This document shows, in pieces, positions 5,697 to 8,046 of a stretch of DNA of 8,046 nt; positions within the stretch are counted from its first letter, which is position 1; every line of letters begins with the position of its first letter. The position numbers were made by a program, and so were the translations under genes. Source of the DNA: Gorillibacterium sp. (lineage in GTDB: Bacteria; Bacillota; Bacilli; Paenibacillales; NBRC-103111); assembly GCA_014380705.1 (NCBI GenBank), contig JACMJI010000417.1, positions 1 through 8,046 of the forward strand, in the 5' to 3' direction. The notes under the pieces were generated by a model that worked only from the letters and a program-made list of their open reading frames with translations, did no database searches and was not told the DNA's origin.

Positions 5697-8046
5697 TTAA
5701 GTAGGTTGGACTGCAGTCTTACTCGTTCCTCTGCGCTCAATAGCTGATTTGTGGAAATATAGCAGTTCGTATATAGCTGGCACTACAATCAACGTCAGCA
5801 GTGTTGCAGCAGTCAAACCGCCGATGACGACGATTGCCAGACTTTGCGAGACGATACTGCCCTGTTCGGGATTTCCGAACAATAATGGTATCATGGCGCA
5901 TATTGTCGCAATAGCAGTCATCAGAATCGGGCGCATCCGCGTTCCCGCTGCTTCGAGAATGGCTTCGCGGATGCTCATATGCTCCTCATTCTGCTTGATG
6001 CGGTCTATCAGAACAATCGCATTCGTGACAACGATACCGATCAACATCAATGCACCGAACAAGGCGGTGAAATCCGGGGTAACGCCGGATACGACAAGCG
6101 CAACGATTGCACCAATGGCAGCTAAAGGCAAGGAGAACATAATGGCCAATGGAGCACGAAGCGTTTTAAACGCAAGTACCATGAGCAGGTAAACTAATCC
6201 GATGGATATCAGTGCCGTCATTCCGAGGTCGTTAAAATCACCCGCTTGATCAACCGACGCACCGCCAGCAAACAAAGTTACACCTTCCGGCGGCACAATG
6301 CTTTTTACTTCCTTTTTAATCTCTGCACCTATCTTGGAAACCTTCTTAGGATCAACCTCAGCCGTAATACGAACATAAGGCTTTCCATCTTTGTGATACA
6401 ACATTGCGGGCTCATTGCGAACCTCAAGTGTCCCTAATTGGGACAAAAGCTGTGGGCCTCCACCTGTCATAATGGTGATCCCCTTTAGCTCCTCCAACGC
6501 TTTCGGCTGAAATATGGGGTCAAGTACAACCCCAGTGGGGGATCCATCCAATTCTATCTGCCCCAGCGGAATTGGCCTCAGCATCGCACCTAGCTGCATT
6601 GATATTTCCTGTGCATTGGCTTGCGTTGGATCCACCTTGAAGGAAAAAACCGGCTTCGTGTCCTCCATGTTGCTGCTGATCTTTTGAATACCATCAACAG
6701 TCTTTATTTTAGTTGACACCTCTCCAGCAACCGAGGCAATGGCGGCGAGGTCATTACCGACGATATCAATGTATTCACTTGTAGAGGCAGAGCCCATAAT
6801 ACTGGATTCATTTGCCGTCAGACTAGCACCGGTATAGGAATTTTTTACCTCACGAACATGGTCAATGAATGCTTGTGCATCTGCATTCTTCTTCATGACT
6901 ACTGTATAGGTGACCTGAGTGAGCGCAGAAACATTTCCCCATTTAGCTGAATCAGCACTGTTGCCAGATTGCATCAGAACGGTTTGGGCCTCAGTCTGCT
7001 TCATCAATTCCTGCTCCAATTGCATCCCCTTCTTAAGTACCTCTGCTACCGGAACATCATTTGGGTATGTTAATTGGATCGATACATAGCTGGCATCAGA
7101 AGCATCAAGGGCGCCCTTAGGCATGTAAATATAGGCCGCGATTGAACCAGCAAGAAGAATCAGACTCAAAGGCAACGTCACCCACTTATAACGAAGATTC
7201 CAGATTAAGAACCTGTTAAACCATTTGGATGGTTCATGCTCCTTCAAAGTAGAACTCCGTAAAAGCCAAGAGCTTAGAAGCGGAACCACCGTCAAAGCCA
7301 CAATCAATGAAGTAAGCAATGAATAAGTTACCGTCAAAGCAAACGGTAGTAAGAAAGCTTGTAAACTCCCACGCAGAAGCCCCATAGGTAGGAACACAGC
7401 TACTGTCGCAATGGTTGAGGTCGTAATTGCTCTGGCTACTTCCTTAGTGGCACTTATGATCATATCTATGGAGAAAGGCTCTCTCTGTAATCTGCGATGA
7501 ATATTCTCAATGACGACAATGCTATCGTCGACTAAACGTCCAACCGCGACAGCGACACCCCCGAGTGTAATAATATTTAAGGATATTCCGGAAAGGTTCA
7601 GCAAGTATAAGGTGACAGCCAGAGAAAGTGGGATCGATACAACCGTAACAAGCGTTGCTTTTAAGTTGCGAAGGAAGAAAAGTATAACGATAGTCGCAAA
7701 CAATGCGCCGAGTAAGACTTCACGCATCATACTGTTAACCGAGTTAACAACCATGTCTGATGAGCTAAAGACCACCTCTGCTTCTGCGTTCTTAAATGTT
7801 TCATTAATCGTTTTTATGGCATCCTGTACTTTATCGCCAACATCCACCGCATTGGCGTTAGCTTCCTTGGTTATAATTGCGAACAACACGTCCTTGCCAT
7901 TCGACCGACTCACGCTTTCCTGGTCCTGCTCCAACTGAACAGAGGCAATATCCTGCAATGCAACACCAGCGGATACGGGCAGCCTTTTTAATGTATCCAA
8001 GCTATCAATAGTGGAAATCACAGTAACGTTACCTGTTTGGCCTTGG
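5697..8046 (-). CDS. RND-family efflux transporter (AcrB/SwrC-like), C-terminal three quarters (cut by window edge)
   Basis: This is an inner-membrane, proton-driven RND exporter of the HAE1 type; the Gram-positive example is SwrC, which confers surfactin resistance in B. subtilis. The frame is open to the right edge: eight residues, QGKQVTVT, precede the GTG at 8021. That GTG is an internal codon, not the real start. Residue numbers below count from it. The visible order is the end of the first porter domain, a membrane block (about 98-252) with GRLVDDSIVVIENIHRR (161-177), another segment near 279-300, a large extracytoplasmic porter domain (about 300-595), and a final membrane block (about 601-756) with GALMLIGIVVTNAIVLIDR (656-674). 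The D165-D166 pair matches the AcrB proton-relay aspartates D407-D408. By that alignment about 240 N-terminal residues, including the eight visible, precede the GTG, and a full protein would be just over 1000 residues. The position of AcrB K940 appears to be T666. The visible part is intact. Substrates cannot be told from sequence; no membrane-fusion partner is visible inside the window. Confidence 0.93.
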   Translation of the reverse strand, partial: QGQTGNVTVISTIDSLDTLKRLPVSAGVALQDIASVQLEQDQESVSRSNGKDVLFAIITKEANANAVDVGDKVQDAIKTINETFKNAEAEVVFSSSDMVVNSVNSMMREVLLGALFATIVILFFLRNLKATLVTVVSIPLSLAVTLYLLNLSGISLNIITLGGVAVAVGRLVDDSIVVIENIHRRLQREPFSIDMIISATKEVARAITTSTIATVAVFLPMGLLRGSLQAFLLPFALTVTYSLLTSLIVALTVVPLLSSWLLRSSTLKEHEPSKWFNRFLIWNLRYKWVTLPLSLILLAGSIAAYIYMPKGALDASDASYVSIQLTYPNDVPVAEVLKKGMQLEQELMKQTEAQTVLMQSGNSADSAKWGNVSALTQVTYTVVMKKNADAQAFIDHVREVKNSYTGASLTANESSIMGSASTSEYIDIVGNDLAAIASVAGEVSTKIKTVDGIQKISSNMEDTKPVFSFKVDPTQANAQEISMQLGAMLRPIPLGQIELDGSPTGVVLDPIFQPKALEELKGITIMTGGGPQLLSQLGTLEVRNEPAMLYHKDGKPYVRITAEVDPKKVSKIGAEIKKEVKSIVPPEGVTLFAGGASVDQAGDFNDLGMTALISIGLVYLLMVLAFKTLRAPLAIMFSLPLAAIGAIVALVVSGVTPDFTALFGALMLIGIVVTNAIVLIDRIKQNEEHMSIREAILEAAGTRMRPILMTAIATICAMIPLLFGNPEQGSIVSQSLAIVVIGGLTAATLLTLIVVPAIYELLYFHKSAIERRGTSKTAVQPT

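Noticed and set aside
5474..5704. Plus-strand open frame of 76 codons between pullulanase and the efflux gene
   Set aside because: It runs straight through the strong minus-strand terminator at 5611-5640, has no ribosome binding site and has a low-complexity AT-driven composition; considered spurious.
5749..6192. Plus-strand open frame of 147 codons opposite the efflux gene
   Set aside because: Antisense to conserved RND membrane segments; its Ile/Ala/Met/Ser-rich composition is what the complement of such segments gives.
7510..7938. Plus-strand open frame of 142 codons opposite the efflux gene
   Set aside because: Same reason: antisense to the conserved GRLVDD membrane region of the RND protein, with no independent support.
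1..8046. Mobile element, phage, CRISPR or defence system
   Set aside because: No transposase, integrase, repeat array, attachment-like duplication or defence gene was seen; genes look native and metabolic or transport-related.

Overview
The window looks like ordinary chromosome of a low- to mid-GC Gram-positive bacterium of the Bacillales, most likely Paenibacillus or a close relative. This is inferred from the character of the proteins (a two-subunit isopropylmalate dehydratase, a cytoplasmic AmyX-type pullulanase, a SwrC-like RND transporter), the strong AGAGG/GGTGA ribosome binding sites, and the compact hairpin-plus-T-run terminators. No rRNA, tRNA, CRISPR array, insertion sequence or phage gene was seen.

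Layout, left to right. Positions 1-322 (minus strand) hold the first 107 codons of leuD, cut by the window edge. Positions 345-1748 (minus) hold complete leuC. The two are 22 bp apart and form an operon for the isomerisation step of leucine synthesis. Positions 1749-1873 are a short divergent control region. Positions 1874-2791 (plus) hold a LysR-family regulator. A hairpin at 2801-2839 separates it from a convergent small gene at 2839-3168 (minus), which encodes a Rieske/NirD-like fold that has lost most of its iron-sulfur ligands. A gap of about 300 bp with several inverted repeats follows and ends in a two-way terminator at 3402-3444. Positions 3466-5415 (minus) hold a type I pullulanase. 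A second gap contains a strong terminator at 5611-5640. Positions 5697-8046 (minus) hold the C-terminal three quarters of an RND efflux pump whose start lies beyond the right edge.

How the genes work together. The only clear functional unit is leuC-leuD with its divergent LysR neighbour. The control region carries a plausible leuC promoter and an imperfect dyad about 68 bp upstream of the predicted leuC start point, where a LysR activator would be expected to bind. There is no room for a leucine T-box leader. The Rieske-like protein, pullulanase and RND pump are separate minus-strand transcription units and show no obvious link to each other or to leucine synthesis.

I found no convincing new multi-gene system. 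The items most worth checking are the ligand-poor Rieske-like protein and the leuC/LysR control region.
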